NCBI GenBank assembly: GCA_934047225.1
Contig: OW203991.1
Location: forward strand, 9,936,001 to 10,000,000
Origin: Ypsolopha sequella
Taxonomy: Eukaryota; Arthropoda; Insecta; Lepidoptera; Ypsolophidae
Direction of reading: 5' to 3'
DNA length: 64,000 nt
Part shown: positions 10,836 through 21,271 of the stretch, piece after piece
How positions within the stretch are numbered: the first letter of the stretch is position 1
Layout of the letters: every line of letters begins with the position of its first letter
Notes under the pieces: generated by a model
Seen by the model: only the letters and a program-made list of their open reading frames with translations
What the model was told of the DNA's origin: nothing
Databases searched by the model: none
Translations under genes and position numbers: made by a program

Positions 10836-11055
10836 ATTTAAAAAATATAATTATTTACCGTTCATTTGGAATTTGCTACGATACTTTGTAAACTAGATCC
10901 TAACTAATACAAGCTCTGCCTGCTACGCGCCGTAGCGTAAGCTTCCTTAGCGACAGAGCAGACTTATTCTCTTTTGAAAGAGCTTTGCGCCTGGTCGACG
11001 ACTCGACAAAATGGCTAATGCATTTGTCAATAAGCTTTGGATTATTTAATTTTAA

Positions 11056-11185
11056 TTTTAGGCTATATATTTACGCCGTTCGGTGTCGAAGCCCTGGTGC
11101 CGTGGAGGTCGGGCGCACGGCGGCGTCTGTTTAAAGAACTGTCGGCTTGTTTTGTTGACGCCTCAGGTGACCCAAGGGCTAAATA
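11056..11185 (+). pseudogene. Retroelement coding relic, inverted copy 2
   Basis: Plus strand reads GYIFTPFGVEALVPWRSGAR, RLFKELSACFVDASGDPRA, the same peptide as the minus-strand copy at 9965-10182. The nucleotide match covers about 120 bp. Confidence 0.65.
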
Positions 11186-11189
11186 ATAT

Positions 11190-12100
11190 TTACGAGTATT
11201 TAGTTGTTTTATGTTTCATTTTGAGTTCGAAATATCTATACAAAGTTGCGGCTAGCACTATAAAGGTTTCTTTTGGTATGGAAATGAAAATAGGATGGCT
11301 ATTTGATATGGACATTGATTGCATTCTTTGTGAATACTAGTCCCCAGACTACTGCAAAAATATTGGCACTTTTGGAGAAACTTTCGCTCAATAGAAATAA
11401 TTATTGAAATGAGGTCTTCAAACACACCTTTGCTCCTCGTTTGACAAAGAACTCCAACATATTTTATTGGATGGGTATTTATAAGTTTTAAGAAATTCTA
11501 GATTTAGGTTAAATAAAATTTGGCAAGCTATTTTAGTTTTTTATATAAATAAAAACCTTCTTTTTATCTTTGACTTAGACTGTGCGTTTTACCGCTTAGA
11601 ATGACAGCGACTTAAAAAATCACCAAATACAAAATAATAACTTCTAACATACATAATTCATAGCACCACCTATATTTTTAATTGTTGATTAATACATAGT
11701 TTCATAATTAACTTACCAAGAAATCCTAAAATATTCTACAAAATTAATTAATGAGTGAGGAAACGTTTCAATGGCTTTTAACATGTTAATCATTATTGTA
11801 ATCAACGATCTGCCGCAAAATGTAATAAAAGCAGCACCTTTTAATATATGAGATAATAAAAAGAGTGTTTTTTTTTTTGTTGTTTCGATTTTCGAGTTTT
11901 GGTAGCTCAGCTCTATTGTTAAACCGCAATTAATTTATTAAGTACTAACTTCTGCCCGCGGCTTCGGCTGTGTGGCCTACAGGAAACAAATGACATATTT
12001 TTATATGCTTTTATGTTTAATTTGATAATAAATATTTTTACGAAATGAGAATGATGAAATGAATATATAGACTTTTATGAATATTATAGTAGAAATTAAA
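11190..12100. other. Intron sequence, nothing recognised
   Basis: AT-rich, with no coding or clear repeat structure. Confidence 0.45.
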
Positions 12101-12109
12101 TAAAAAAGA

Positions 12110-12156
12110 AAACTTTCGATATATCTTTCGACCCACTTGGGGTCGTCGTCAGTAGA
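12110..12156 (-). ncRNA. Hammerhead-like motif (Penelope-type relic)
   Basis: Minus strand: CTGACGA, a stem CGACCC-CAAGT-GGGTCG, then AAA and GATATATCG. This fits the CUGANGA / stem II / GAAA order of hammerhead ribozymes as found in terminal repeats of Penelope-like elements. Stem I pairing is not evident, so activity is doubtful. Confidence 0.45.
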
Positions 12157-12207
12157 ATGTTTAATTGTTATACTAAAATTAACTTGAAATTGGTGAGATT
12201 TATTGTG

Positions 12208-12650
12208 AAATCCATCGCTTTGAATACTCTAATTATTATTAGAGTGCATTACTGTAAAAAGGACGCCCCAGGAATGGAAATAATAGCTAATTTCGATAAT
12301 TGATTAACTTTTTATTATAAAAAGTAATTGCCACAGTCTTCGTTGTTTGATAATTGGTAGGTGTTTGTTGTGTGTGTTCGACAGGTAAAGATGAAAAATA
12401 CAATCGACAGCTGTCAACTAAAAGGCAGCTGTGTTTACACTTCGTTACTTTAAACAAACATTAAACAATTACAAACTTGCAATCAATCAGAAACAAAATT
12501 AAAAACACAAATATTTTTGAAAAAATTCCTCGGTCCAGGATTTGAACCTGCAAACTCCTGCTTACATGACAGGCATGCTACCGACTGCGCTACGGCGGTT
12601 CATACTGGAACGACGAATTTGTTTCCCTAATTGTCAAAATAGGCGTATTT
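12208..12650. mobile_element. tRNA-bearing element, family B copy 1
   Basis: Left part shares TTTGAATACTCTAATTATTA and AGAGTGCATTAC with the element at 48074-48334; the right part holds an antisense tRNA-like sequence (12528-12598) flanked by AAATTCGTCGTTCCAG, also shared with that copy. The arms are less well preserved than in the 48-kb copy. Confidence 0.65.
12528..12598 (-). tRNA. tRNA-like sequence (Thr-like TGT loop), probably a SINE module
   Basis: Minus strand: D arm GTAGCGCAGTCGGTAGC (A box), anticodon stem CCTGT/GCAGG with loop CATGTAA, T arm CAGGTTCAAATCCTG (B box), 3' acceptor strand ACCGAGG. The loop gives TGT at 34-36 but has A where U33 is nearly universal. The acceptor stem 5' side (CGCCGT) pairs imperfectly. 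Not called as a functional tRNA gene. Confidence 0.5.
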
Positions 12651-12659
12651 GATGTATCT

Positions 12660-13270
12660 ATAATATATATTGCACATTTTTTTTTATTATTCTATTAACC
12701 TTTTATTATGCTTTAAAACTAATGTGTAGAACACTATTACAATATTTCGTTTTAGTCAAGGTCATGGCTCGGAAACACTTTAAAAAAAAACAAACTCGTT
12801 AAATAATATTTTAACTTGTCCTTGCAATATTTACGACAAGTATTTATATTCATATTCTTTATTGTACACAAAAAAACATATTATTTGCACATTGTACTTA
12901 GAGATAGTGAAAGTGAAAGTGAAAAGTATTTATTTGATTAAAAAAAGAAACACACGAACAGAAAAAAAAATTAAATAAATGGGCAAAAAGGGCCAAACTC
13001 AGCAAATGCTGCTAGTTGCAAGCAACTGAAAGCGCTAGTTTTCAGTTTGTCGCCTATATACTTGATAGCATGTATATAGGCGAGCTTATCTCTAAAAAGA
13101 GATTTTCCAGTAAACCCAGATTGATAAATAGAAGTCATAATAAAAAGTAGACATACGTTAATATACTTACACCCTATGATTATAAATAACTACAATATAC
13201 CTACATAAATAATAATTTAGTAACCATTTGAACAATAAACATATTTACTTGTGTACATAATATTTACAAT
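12660..13270. other. Intron sequence with simple GTGAAA repeats
   Basis: Contains GTGAAAGTGAAAGTG near 12908-12925 (a similar motif occurs near 47700). Otherwise nothing supported. Confidence 0.45.
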
Positions 13271-13275
13271 AAATA

Positions 13276-13566
13276 AACATTATATAATTGCAGTCTAGAA
13301 ACGAAGAAAGAAAAGTAAATCTGGATGTGAGGAGCTCTGAACTGGGATTCGAACCCAGTACCTCTCGCTGGAATTGCAAATATAATTGTAGTATGGGAAA
13401 GTACATCGGTAAATTCACGAGTTGTGTTGAGACCTGGATAGCTCAGTGGTTAGAGCAATCGCCCGGTAAGCGAGGGGTCCCGGGTTCGAATTCCGGTTCA
13501 GAGCTCCTCACATCCAGATTAACTTTTCTTTCTGCGTTTCTATACTGCAATGATATAATGTTAATT
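13276..13566. mobile_element. tRNA-bearing foldback element, family A
   Basis: Inverted arms 13276-13356 and 13483-13566 share ATTGCAGT.TAGAAACG, GAAAGAAAAGT, ATCTGGATGTGAGGAGCTC and continue into a T arm. The left arm holds an antisense T arm (GGGATTCGAACCCAG); the right arm holds the T arm of a complete tRNA-like sequence at 13434-13501. A degraded relative is at 42960-43060. Confidence 0.88.
13434..13501 (+). tRNA. tRNA-like sequence (Thr-like GGT loop) inside foldback
   Basis: 68 nt with CTGGAT/GTTCAG acceptor pairing, perfect D arm GCTCAGTGGTTAGAGC, anticodon stem TCGC/GCGA with loop CCGGTAA, and T arm CCGGGTTCGAATTCCGG. Internal A and B boxes are intact. Position 33 is C instead of U, and the shortened acceptor argues against a normal tRNA; SINE-like or pol III promoter module is more likely. 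Confidence 0.55.
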
Positions 13567-13569
13567 TAT

Positions 13570-14340
13570 ATCTCCTTGCGATGGATAAATCGCCAAGTGT
13601 TCAAACATAGAAATTTATTTTTGTCATAGTTAAAATAAATAAGATAAAAATACATTGACAACAACAGTTAAAATAAATATTGTGCTATCTACAAAGATAC
13701 TCATGAAAGTATCTACAATGCCTATGCATTTAAAGTTAGTAAGGACAAGTAAAATATATGTATATACTCGTATTTGATCTCGTATGTTTCTTTCGGAAAT
13801 GTATTCAGAATTATTAATAGAATATATGGCTTCAATAATTTGTTACCTGTCTATTTGTAGCCAGTATAGTATAGTACAATGCCATATTTTCTAAAATAGA
13901 TCAATCTGTATTCGAATGTTTAGGAAGAAAATATTTATTCGGAAATTCTAGTTTTCTATCTAGTAACTGAAATTCATCGGTGCATGAAACTGCAAAATAT
14001 GCTTCTAAATTTTGCCGTGCAAGCTGACGTCGGATAGATACAGAATGTGTCGGTTTTAGGAGTCCGTCTGTAGAACGGAACCCTGACAGGATAACTCGGT
14101 TTTCAGTCTGCTTCATACAAAGTTTCTTACATAATATGATTTGTTTCCGATTTGTGTAGGAGAGAATAGTATATGTTAGGGTTCAGTAGTACAACGTCTG
14201 AAGGTACCACTCTGCGGAGGCTCTATTGTTATGGGTCTGTTAGTCTTATCTGTATACATAACATTTACAAGTAGGTATGTCATAGCCACATGTTGTTTAT
14301 CGTAACTTATGAAATTATTTGTATATCTTTACTTTATATA
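13570..14340. other. Intron sequence with a short GGTTCCG-like relic
   Basis: Around 14055-14120 there is GTCTGTAGAACGGAACCCTG, a fragment of the GGTTCCG family in reverse orientation. No gene supported. Confidence 0.45.
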
Positions 14341-14364
14341 TGGTTACTTGAAGTATAAAGATTA

Positions 14365-14660
14365 GACTGCACCGGGGCGGCGCGGAAGCGAAGGCGCGGC
14401 GCGGCAAAATATGTTACGCCAGGGCCACAGCTTCAGGCTTCTGGCAGCACTTCTTGCCGTGCTCCCAGGCGGTTTTTGTGACGGTCTTTGCCCTGCCACG
14501 ACACCCGTCGGCGCCTTCCACCGCATCGCTCGCTCAAAGCGCTCGACACTAGGTTCGTCCTGTGCGCTCGATCACTGTTTCAACCGCCCACCTCCCGCAC
14601 ACCACCGTCCCGAAAGCGCAAATCACTCGAAGCCGAACAAGACGCGCGAGTGGCGACCCA
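14365..14660. repeat. GC-rich patch, coding-like relic
   Basis: Strongly GC-rich against AT-rich surroundings. Minus strand frame reads GKDRHKNRLGARQEVLPEA, plus strand frame starts MLRQGHSFRLLAALLAVLPG. I cannot assign either; position beside a dispersed repeat and presence in an intron favour a transposon relic. Confidence 0.4.
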
Positions 14661-14687
14661 TTGCTGGCTCTATACAACTTTAAAGGA

Positions 14688-14945
14688 AAAAAAAAACCGG
14701 CCAAGTGCGTGTTGGGCCACGCGCAGTGAAGGGTTCCGTACTTGCCCTGCACAATATGCGGACTTTTTCTTTTTATAAGTTTGTCGACTAATACAGATCG
14801 CGCCAAAATTCTAATACGCTCGGAAGTTCGCTCGGAAGTTCCTCTTCCCAAGAACGGCCCATACATTTTGTTCCTGCTGATGCGAACCGCCCCGTGTTTA
14901 GAGGGGACTAAAAGTTTGGCGCGATCTGTACTTGTTAACTTGTAA
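14688..14945 (-). mobile_element. CCGGCCAAGTG repeat, long subfamily (partial)
   Basis: AAACCGGCCAAGTGCGTG, then GGGTTCCGTACTTGCCCTGC, and a segment with TTTGTCGACTAATACAGATC. The same 250 bp is at 51505-51775, where the element is longer. Confidence 0.8.
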
Positions 14946-15195
14946 AGCCTACTTAGCTGTGATAGTTTATAACACCGCTAGAGAGCCAATCAACAACAGA
15001 TACGAGAAATGAGTCCCGAACTTATTTCTTAAGCCACGCCCCGTTTTTCCTGATTAGCCTTCAAGGCAGCATTACCGGAACGACGCACGACGACGAACGA
15101 GTTTCATGAACAAGTATTTTTCTTCTCATTTTTCAAGAAACTGTTATTTGAAAAATATTTTTGATGGTCGTAAATAAAGTACTGTGTGCAACTAA

Positions 15196-15290
15196 ACATA
15201 ATTAGACATTGGGACATTCGTGCAAAACTATTACGAAACTCACTTAATTGGTTTTGTAAACAAGCACTCGTGTCCCAATGTCTCAAATTA
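15196..15290. repeat. Hairpin with ~26-bp arms
   Basis: ATAATTAGACATTGGGACATTCGTGC at left pairs with GCACTCGTGTCCCAATGTCT plus AAATTAT at right, around a 40-nt loop. Probably a small inverted-repeat element. Confidence 0.7.
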
Positions 15291-15939
15291 TGTTACAGTT
15301 ACACAAAATACTATTGTACAGAAAAAATAAAGCTAGTAAAACATTTTGGAATTTTTTTTTAAAAATAAGTTGCCATTTTTTGGAAATACGAGCAATTGCT
15401 CCACCAAAAGTTAACATCACTTTAACAATAGTAAAATAAAACAATATTGCAATTCAGATCATAGCTTAAATCGTTAAGTAAAATATGTACACAAGAGATT
15501 CTCCTTAAGTAATATTAAGGGTACGGAACCCTCGACCTGAGGATCTAACGCACACTGGACTGTTTTATTTTCGATTGAAAGGCGAAAAATTTAGTGTCAG
15601 TTACTACGGGAAAGAATCGATGAGGCCGTCCAATAACGTGCGCTGAATTTTTTTTGTACCACTTCAAAAAAAGAAGGTTGCCGAACCGTAGTATGTTTTT
15701 GCCCATAATTTTGCCTGAAAGTCAACGGAAAAGCCAAAAACGGTCCCATAATTCGCTCTTTATTATCCTACACTGAGTTGGCTTCGAGTCAATGGACATT
15801 TTTGGGACATTTCAACGCGTGAATCGTATAAAGGAAGAGCCGCCATGCTTTTTATAGCGCCCTGACCGCGACCACTACTACCTATGTTTTTTACAAAAAA
15901 AGGAGTGCTTTTTACTGAAGATAAACAAATAACTTGGCT

Positions 15940-16345
15940 AAGTGAGAGTTGGACTCGCGCACAAAGGGTTCCGTATCACACAATACGGGTATTGAACCCT
16001 AAAACATGCTAAATTTTAACAATAAAAACGTCATAGCAACATTAAGGCGGCACAAACAAGCCGCTAAAATGGTAGCGCCTGACGAACAATTCGTGATTCT
16101 GCTGAGTACGGAACCCTACTTGACCGCTTTATTTTTTACGTAATCAGTAATCAATCACCTATTAATTACCATAATTTTTTTCACATGATCCGGTCCTTAA
16201 GTTTCGAACATAAAGGGGGACGGGACGGGAGATGATAACGTAAAAAGTTACCAATTTTTTCGAGGTTTTTAGCGTTCCGTAAAATGAAAAAACGGAACCC
16301 TTATAGGATCACTTTGTTGTCCATCTGTCTGTCTGTCTGTCACGA
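15940..16345. repeat. GGTTCCGTA repeat fragments
   Basis: Reverse-orientation piece with AAGGGTTCCGTATCACACAA and ACATTAAGGCGGCACAAACA (15960-16125), then a forward piece GGAACCCTTATAGG plus TCTGTCTGTCTGTCTG (16290-16345). Confidence 0.7.
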
Positions 16346-16639
16346 CCCTTTTGCTAGAGCCCCGTTTGAGATATCAAGTTGAATCTGATACCCCTTACAG
16401 AATTCTGGCCTCATGCTGCTGTAAAAAATCAGGCTTTTAGCTCGACACGAAAAAAAGTTATTTTAATTACTTTACATGTCATAATCACTTTTATACGAAT
16501 TGTTGACTCTTGCAAAATTACAAATATTCAATTATTTAGTAAGTTATAAATAACCAACTTAATTAGACCCTTTAGAAACAAAGAGTTTAATAAATCGTAT
16601 GTTTCAAATAAAGTTGGTCATTCATATCTGCAGGTGTAT

Positions 16640-16840
16640 AAATTTATTAAACATGTTTGTAGGTTCCGAAACCATATTGTGTGGTGATACCTTTATGCGC
16701 GAGTCTGACTTGCACTTGACTGTTTTTTTTTGTATGGGACACGTATTCTGTAAAAATTTCAACTGACTACCTAGACAGACGGACGGATGGACAGACAGAC
16801 ATACAGAGGAGGCTTGATAATAGAACCCCGTTTCTGGTTT
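16640..16840. repeat. GGTTCCG-family fragment with GACA run
   Basis: Contains TTTATGCGCGAGTCTGACTT and GCACTTGACTG, then an ACAGACGGACGGATGGACAG stretch ending in a GAACCCCGTTTCTGG segment. Confidence 0.65.
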
Positions 16841-16842
16841 GT

Positions 16843-16940
16843 AATGCACTCTAATAATATCTTTTTCACTTTTAACTTCTTAACAAGAAAAACAAAGTAA
16901 GTTGTGCACTTTGTACCGAACGACTGACGTTTAACCTTAA
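16843..16940. mobile_element. Half copy of the MITE at 19982-20539
   Basis: CTTTTTCACTTTTAACTTCTTAACAAGAAAAACAAAG, AAGTTGTGCACTTTGTACCG and ACGACTGACGTTTA match the right arm of that element. It abuts a GTAATGCACTCTAATAATA end as in family B. Confidence 0.7.
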
Positions 16941-16999
16941 GTGTACCTTGACTTCGCAGACGATAATAGGCTTTCCCTTTTAATCAGACAGCTAATCTT

Positions 17000-18150
17000 G
17001 TATTAAGTTTTGTTCAACTAATTAAGTGTAATAAAATCTAATACGTAACCAGTCTAACAAGATAAGTTTTCCAATAGAGGTGAAAGTGTCTGTTAAATAT
17101 TTTTGAAACCTAATTTTAATAAAGTTTTATTCCCGTACTATGTAAGTATTTACGTGTAGACTCTAAAATATCTGAGGCATTTGCATATTATTTAAGTAAA
17201 AACTTTATTCAAATAATTATCCTTTAAGTACCATATTTGTAGATAGCTAAGGGCCTGTAAGACCTCTGTTAGTTATTTTTCAACATTGGCTCTTATTGAA
17301 CCGACTTATGGTTCATAATGCTGTTTATTAAGCACGCGTTTGAAATTCTGAACAAATTCTGAAAATATTTTGTATGAGAAGTTGTGGTTTCTCTCGTAAG
17401 CCGCAAGGGGCGCTGTGCAATTTCTCATATAATATATTTTACGCGACCGTTAACGTGTATCGAGTGCAAAACTCATGGTAGGCCTAACAGGTATATACGA
17501 GATGCAAACATAGAAGTTACACTGCAAAAAAATTATCAAGTGTTTCAAGAAAATACTAATTCACACATATTTTTTGAAAATGGTCTAATATCGTAAAAAA
17601 AATCGCAAGAAAGAACACGAAAACCCTTTTGCATCTCAAAATGCTTAATATTTTGAGCGGCAACTATTATATCTTTATAAACCAACCTTTATTATTTCCC
17701 TGTGTTTTCCCCATACTATTATTTATTACATAAAACTATTAATTGGAGATTATTTAATTACTTATGTAACATTAAAACCGACCTGTACCTGTAATAAGTG
17801 TATGTTATACCATAAATAAATATATTTCATTTCATTTCATTTCATTTCACTAATCATACTCCTAATGAGATTTTACAATGTATTTTATTTTGTTGCTAAT
17901 AAAGCCGATTCTGAAAGCTTTAATTTTAGTTAAAATTTACATTGCAAAATAGTCCTTAGGTTTTAGGAACTGAAGTTAAATAACTTTGGAAAACTTTAAG
18001 TTTTGACAGCATTATAACTAAAATTAAAGCCTTCAGATTTGGCTTTAATATGTCAATGCTAACTAGGCCTGTAGAAAGGCGCTGGAGGACATAACTCAGT
18101 TTTTCGTCTACCTTGGTCTCCAACGCTACGCAAAATATAAAAATGTTTAT
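17000..18150. other. Intron sequence, simple repeats only
   Basis: (ATTTC)n at about 17826-17850; otherwise no supported feature. Confidence 0.45.
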
Positions 18151-18157
18151 AAATATA

Positions 18158-18159
18158 TA

Positions 18160-18191
<32 letters not shown>

Positions 18192-18196
18192 TTTAT
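18158..18196. repeat. (TA)n microsatellite
   Basis: ATATATATATATATATAT run with flanking TA-rich sequence. Confidence 0.9.
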
Positions 18197-18524
18197 CTTA
18201 TATATAAAAAAATATAAATAAAATATTAAATACGCTTTATACGTAGACTTGAATTAGTGTGTAATATGTTACTTGTTAAAGTAAATAGTTTTTAATATAA
18301 CAACATTTCAACATTTTCAACCTTTATTCATCATATTTTATTTCAGCTTCTCACTACGACTTGCGTTTAATAGTAATTTGAAACTAAAAAGTTGAGATAA
18401 CGATCCTTAGATCCAATAGGACTGGCTGCCAGTTATCAGCGAGGTTAAAGACGTCTTGTTTTGTCAAAGAGGGTAAAAATAATATTGTAGCGTAGGTTGA
18501 AGTTGCGGCTGCCAAGAAACTCAC

Positions 18525-18655
18525 CTCTTTATAAAACGTAAAGTTGGACGGTGGAGGTACAGCATCGGCTGAACAGAGAAGTTCTGCATTTTCATCTTCT
18601 CGAAGAAGACGTGGTTCTTTCGGCTCTGTCAAAGATATTTGAGCTACAGGTGGGT
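18525..18655 (-). CDS. Sidestep-like exon: first half of Ig4
   Basis: 131-nt exon, acceptor TTTTTGTTGCAG, donor AAAGAG|GTGAGT, phase 1 in and phase 0 out. Codes (Y)PPVAQISLTEPKEPRL, then LREDENAELLCSADAVPPPS and NFTFYKE. The first Ig4 cysteine is in ELLC and one sequon (NFT) is present. The position normally held by the core tryptophan reads Phe (FTF). It sits alone between introns of 13.2 and 9.0 kb. Confidence 0.87.
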
Positions 18656-18834
18656 CTGCAACAAAAAAAACATAAGCTGAAACTGAGCTCGTAGCAGAGC
18701 AATTCTCTTTCAGATACCGTGCCCGGCTGTCTTCTGCCAGTTCTGATGGTTTTGACTATAGCACAGTATTTTGCATAGTCTCAGCGAAAGCTTTCTCTTG
18801 CCTTAAATACGCAGGTTTTAAAGTGAGTTCATCT

Positions 18835-19075
18835 GTTTTAAGGGTTCTGTACCCAAAGGGCAAAACGGAGTCATATTAATGTCACTCTGGTGTCTGTCAC
18901 TCTGTCTGTCTGTCCGTCGGTCCACATGTCAAGGATCTCTTGTTCGTAGACGGAATGATTAACAGATATAAAAGTTTGATATTTTGAGTAAAATGTTAAT
19001 CCAAAACCGAATTTTATGTTGAAAAAATTTAATGAGTTATTTTTCGGTGGGGGGTCCCCATATATAGAAAGAAGA
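18835..19075 (+). repeat. GGTTCTGTACC repeat copy
   Basis: TAAGGGTTCTGTACCCAAAG, then TCTGTCTGTCTGTCCGTCGG and TCAAGGATCTCTTG; truncated before the CCGGTTTT end. Confidence 0.7.
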
Positions 19076-19273
19076 CAATTTTTTTTTTCTTACCCTGGCA
19101 TGTGGGTTGTCGTTGTTTAGAGCTCATTGAGGAGAGTACAAATACTTAACAACAAACACGTCAAAAACTAATCTTGGTAAAATCTTTGAAAGTTAGGAAT
19201 TTGGAATTTCTGTATATTATGTGACATATACTGTAAAAAGTACAGTATACAAGGCGTTCCACGGCTATGCCAC

Positions 19274-19682
19274 ATCGAGGGCAATTATCTTAAATATTGT
19301 TGATTAATTTTTAATTTAAAAAACAATTTAAACTGCATTCATAGATTTTTAAATAGTTACATGGTTGAACCAGGAATCGAACCTGCTACACGAGAAAAAT
19401 TTATTAATTTTGTATTTAAAAATGTTGAAATTCATCGCATTCCTTTTATTCCTGACACTATAATGTTAAGCAAAAAATAATCTTTATCATGAAGCCTTTC
19501 GATCGGTATGATAAAGCCACAGGGTCATTATTTTTCTCATGTAACGGGATCGATTCCCGGTTCAACCATGTAAATATTAAAAAAAAATCTATAAATGCAG
19601 TTAAATTTTTCTTTAATTCAAATAATGTCTTCTTTGAGTAAAATGTTCCATCTACAATATTTAAGATACTTTCCCTCCATGT
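19274..19682. mobile_element. tRNA-bearing foldback element, family C
   Basis: Arms of about 115-125 bp (19274-19400 and 19535-19682): left has GAGGGCAATTATCTTAAATA, AACTGCATTCATAGATTTTT and ATGGTTGAACCAGGAATCGA; right is the complement with GGGATCGATTCCCGG, TTCAACCATG, TCTATAAATGCAGTTAAA and ATATTTAAGATACTTTCCCT. Both arms end, toward the centre, in a tRNA T arm plus acceptor end pointing outward. The middle 130 bp is unrelated. Confidence 0.85.
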
Positions 19683-19981
19683 GTTCCCAACCAACAAATA
19701 CTCAAAACACCAATTTATAATGTAGTTTTTGGGTTACGTACCCGAATACTTAAACTACATAATTTTGCAGTTTTCTTTTACACGTTTTGTAGGTATAAGG
19801 TTGTAATTTTTGTTCAAATTATTTAAGTCTATTTAAATGGTCATTCGCACTTGACCGGTATTTATATTTATGATGTCACTCACTGTAATTTCAATGATAT
19901 TAATTAATTAAGGAAATCTATAACTACAGGCTGTTTACTGACTTTTAAAACCACAATCTTTTAATTTTTTCTCAAGTACAT

Positions 19982-20539
19982 GGTAAAATTAATTTGTCAG
20001 TCGTTCGGTACAAAGTTCACAGCTTAATTTTGTTTTTTTTTTTTTTGCTAAGAAGTTAAAAGTGAAGAAGATATTGGTTTGTGGCAATTCACGCCAATAG
20101 TTCAGTATAAGTTAGGTTTATGAATCAACAGCTTGAAATTTAATGTACAATTGGCAATGATTTTGTCGAAACAAACTTAAAACAGCATTTTAAGCTGGTT
20201 TGGACAAAATTGTGCATTTTATTTCAAACTGAATAAAAGAACGAAAGAAAATAAATTTGTTGGCGCGTTTACAAAAAAAAGAACTTAAAGCTAACACAGT
20301 AGAAAAGGTTTACTTAAGTAGGGAGTAATCTATATATAAAAATAACAACACGACAAAAGGATGTAGCTCAGCTATGTGCCATCCAAAACATGCTTTGGTT
20401 GGCGCTGGTTTTCAGCTATTAATCAACAGTTTTAAACTTTTGGTGTGAATTGCCACAGACCAATATCTTTTTCACTTAACTTTCAAGAAAAACAAAGTTA
20501 AGTTGTGCACTTTGTACCGAGTGACTGATGTTTAGCCTT
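19982..20539. mobile_element. MITE with ~105-bp inverted arms
   Basis: Left arm GTCAGTCGTTCGGTACAAAG ... AAGATATTGGTTTGTGGCAA, right arm GTGAATTGCCACAGACCAAT ... TTTGTACCGAGTGACTGA. No coding content. A half copy is at 16843-16940. Confidence 0.85.
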
Positions 20540-20559
20540 CAAATTATTGAATATTTAGC

Positions 20560-21110
20560 AATGAAAGACTAATTGAACGTTTAGATACCCTCATCTGACA
20601 GTGTGTAGACGCCTACATATAGGAAACGGATCTACGTCGTATATTTTCTCTCTTGTAAAACGAAATTTTGCGCAACTCACAAGTGCTCAATAAAACTGTA
20701 AGTATATTCCCGGAATCCTGTGTTTTCCTTTTGAAGTTTAAAATTCCTGTTATTTAAAATGTATTACATATACAATAGAACTTTATTAACACATTCTTAC
20801 TATAAATCTTCTTTATGCTTGTATAAATACGACCGAAACTTTAAGCTTTTTATCTTTCAGCACAATACTCTTGAAAATTAACTCATAATTTACTCCCGAA
20901 AACTTTAAACTTACGAATGTAAGTCTCAACAAACTAAGTTAGGGTAACTTATGAATAAAATGTAAACAAGCGAGGAGATGATTCTCGAATCTTTTGTTAC
21001 ATATTTATTATTACTTAGGTTAATCTTAAAACTATAGTTTTAACCAAAATACAATGTTTTTACAATGTTATTATCGAAACAACGAATAATTGTTACACAG
21101 TTTAAAATCA
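20560..21110. other. Intron sequence, nothing recognised
   Basis: AT-rich; no structure seen. Confidence 0.45.
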
Positions 21111-21112
21111 GT

Positions 21113-21169
21113 AGACACATCGTAGCTTGGATAATAATTTTCATTTGTTATCCAAGCTAAGATGTGTCT
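21113..21169. repeat. 57-nt perfect-looking hairpin
   Basis: Arms 21113-21134 and 21148-21169 (AGACACATCGTAGCTTGGAT.. and complement) with a single mismatch and a 13-nt loop. Size is in the pre-miRNA range, but it could equally be a foldback relic. Confidence 0.75.
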
Positions 21170-21271
21170 TGGCGCTCGTGAAAATTAAACAGATTAAGGA
21201 AACGTAAACTGGCTATGTTACTTACAAACAAATAAATTGTTTAGGGGCCCCAAAAATGCTCTCCATCCATC

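Noticed and set aside
13434..13501. Functional tRNA-Thr gene
   Set aside because: U33 is missing, the acceptor is short and the sequence is embedded in an inverted repeat; called tRNA-like instead.
14411..14683. 90-residue frame starting with a signal-peptide-like stretch (LLAALLAVLPGG)
   Set aside because: Sits in a GC-rich repeat-like patch inside an intron of the other strand, runs into a dispersed repeat, and a competing frame on the minus strand looks equally coding-like.
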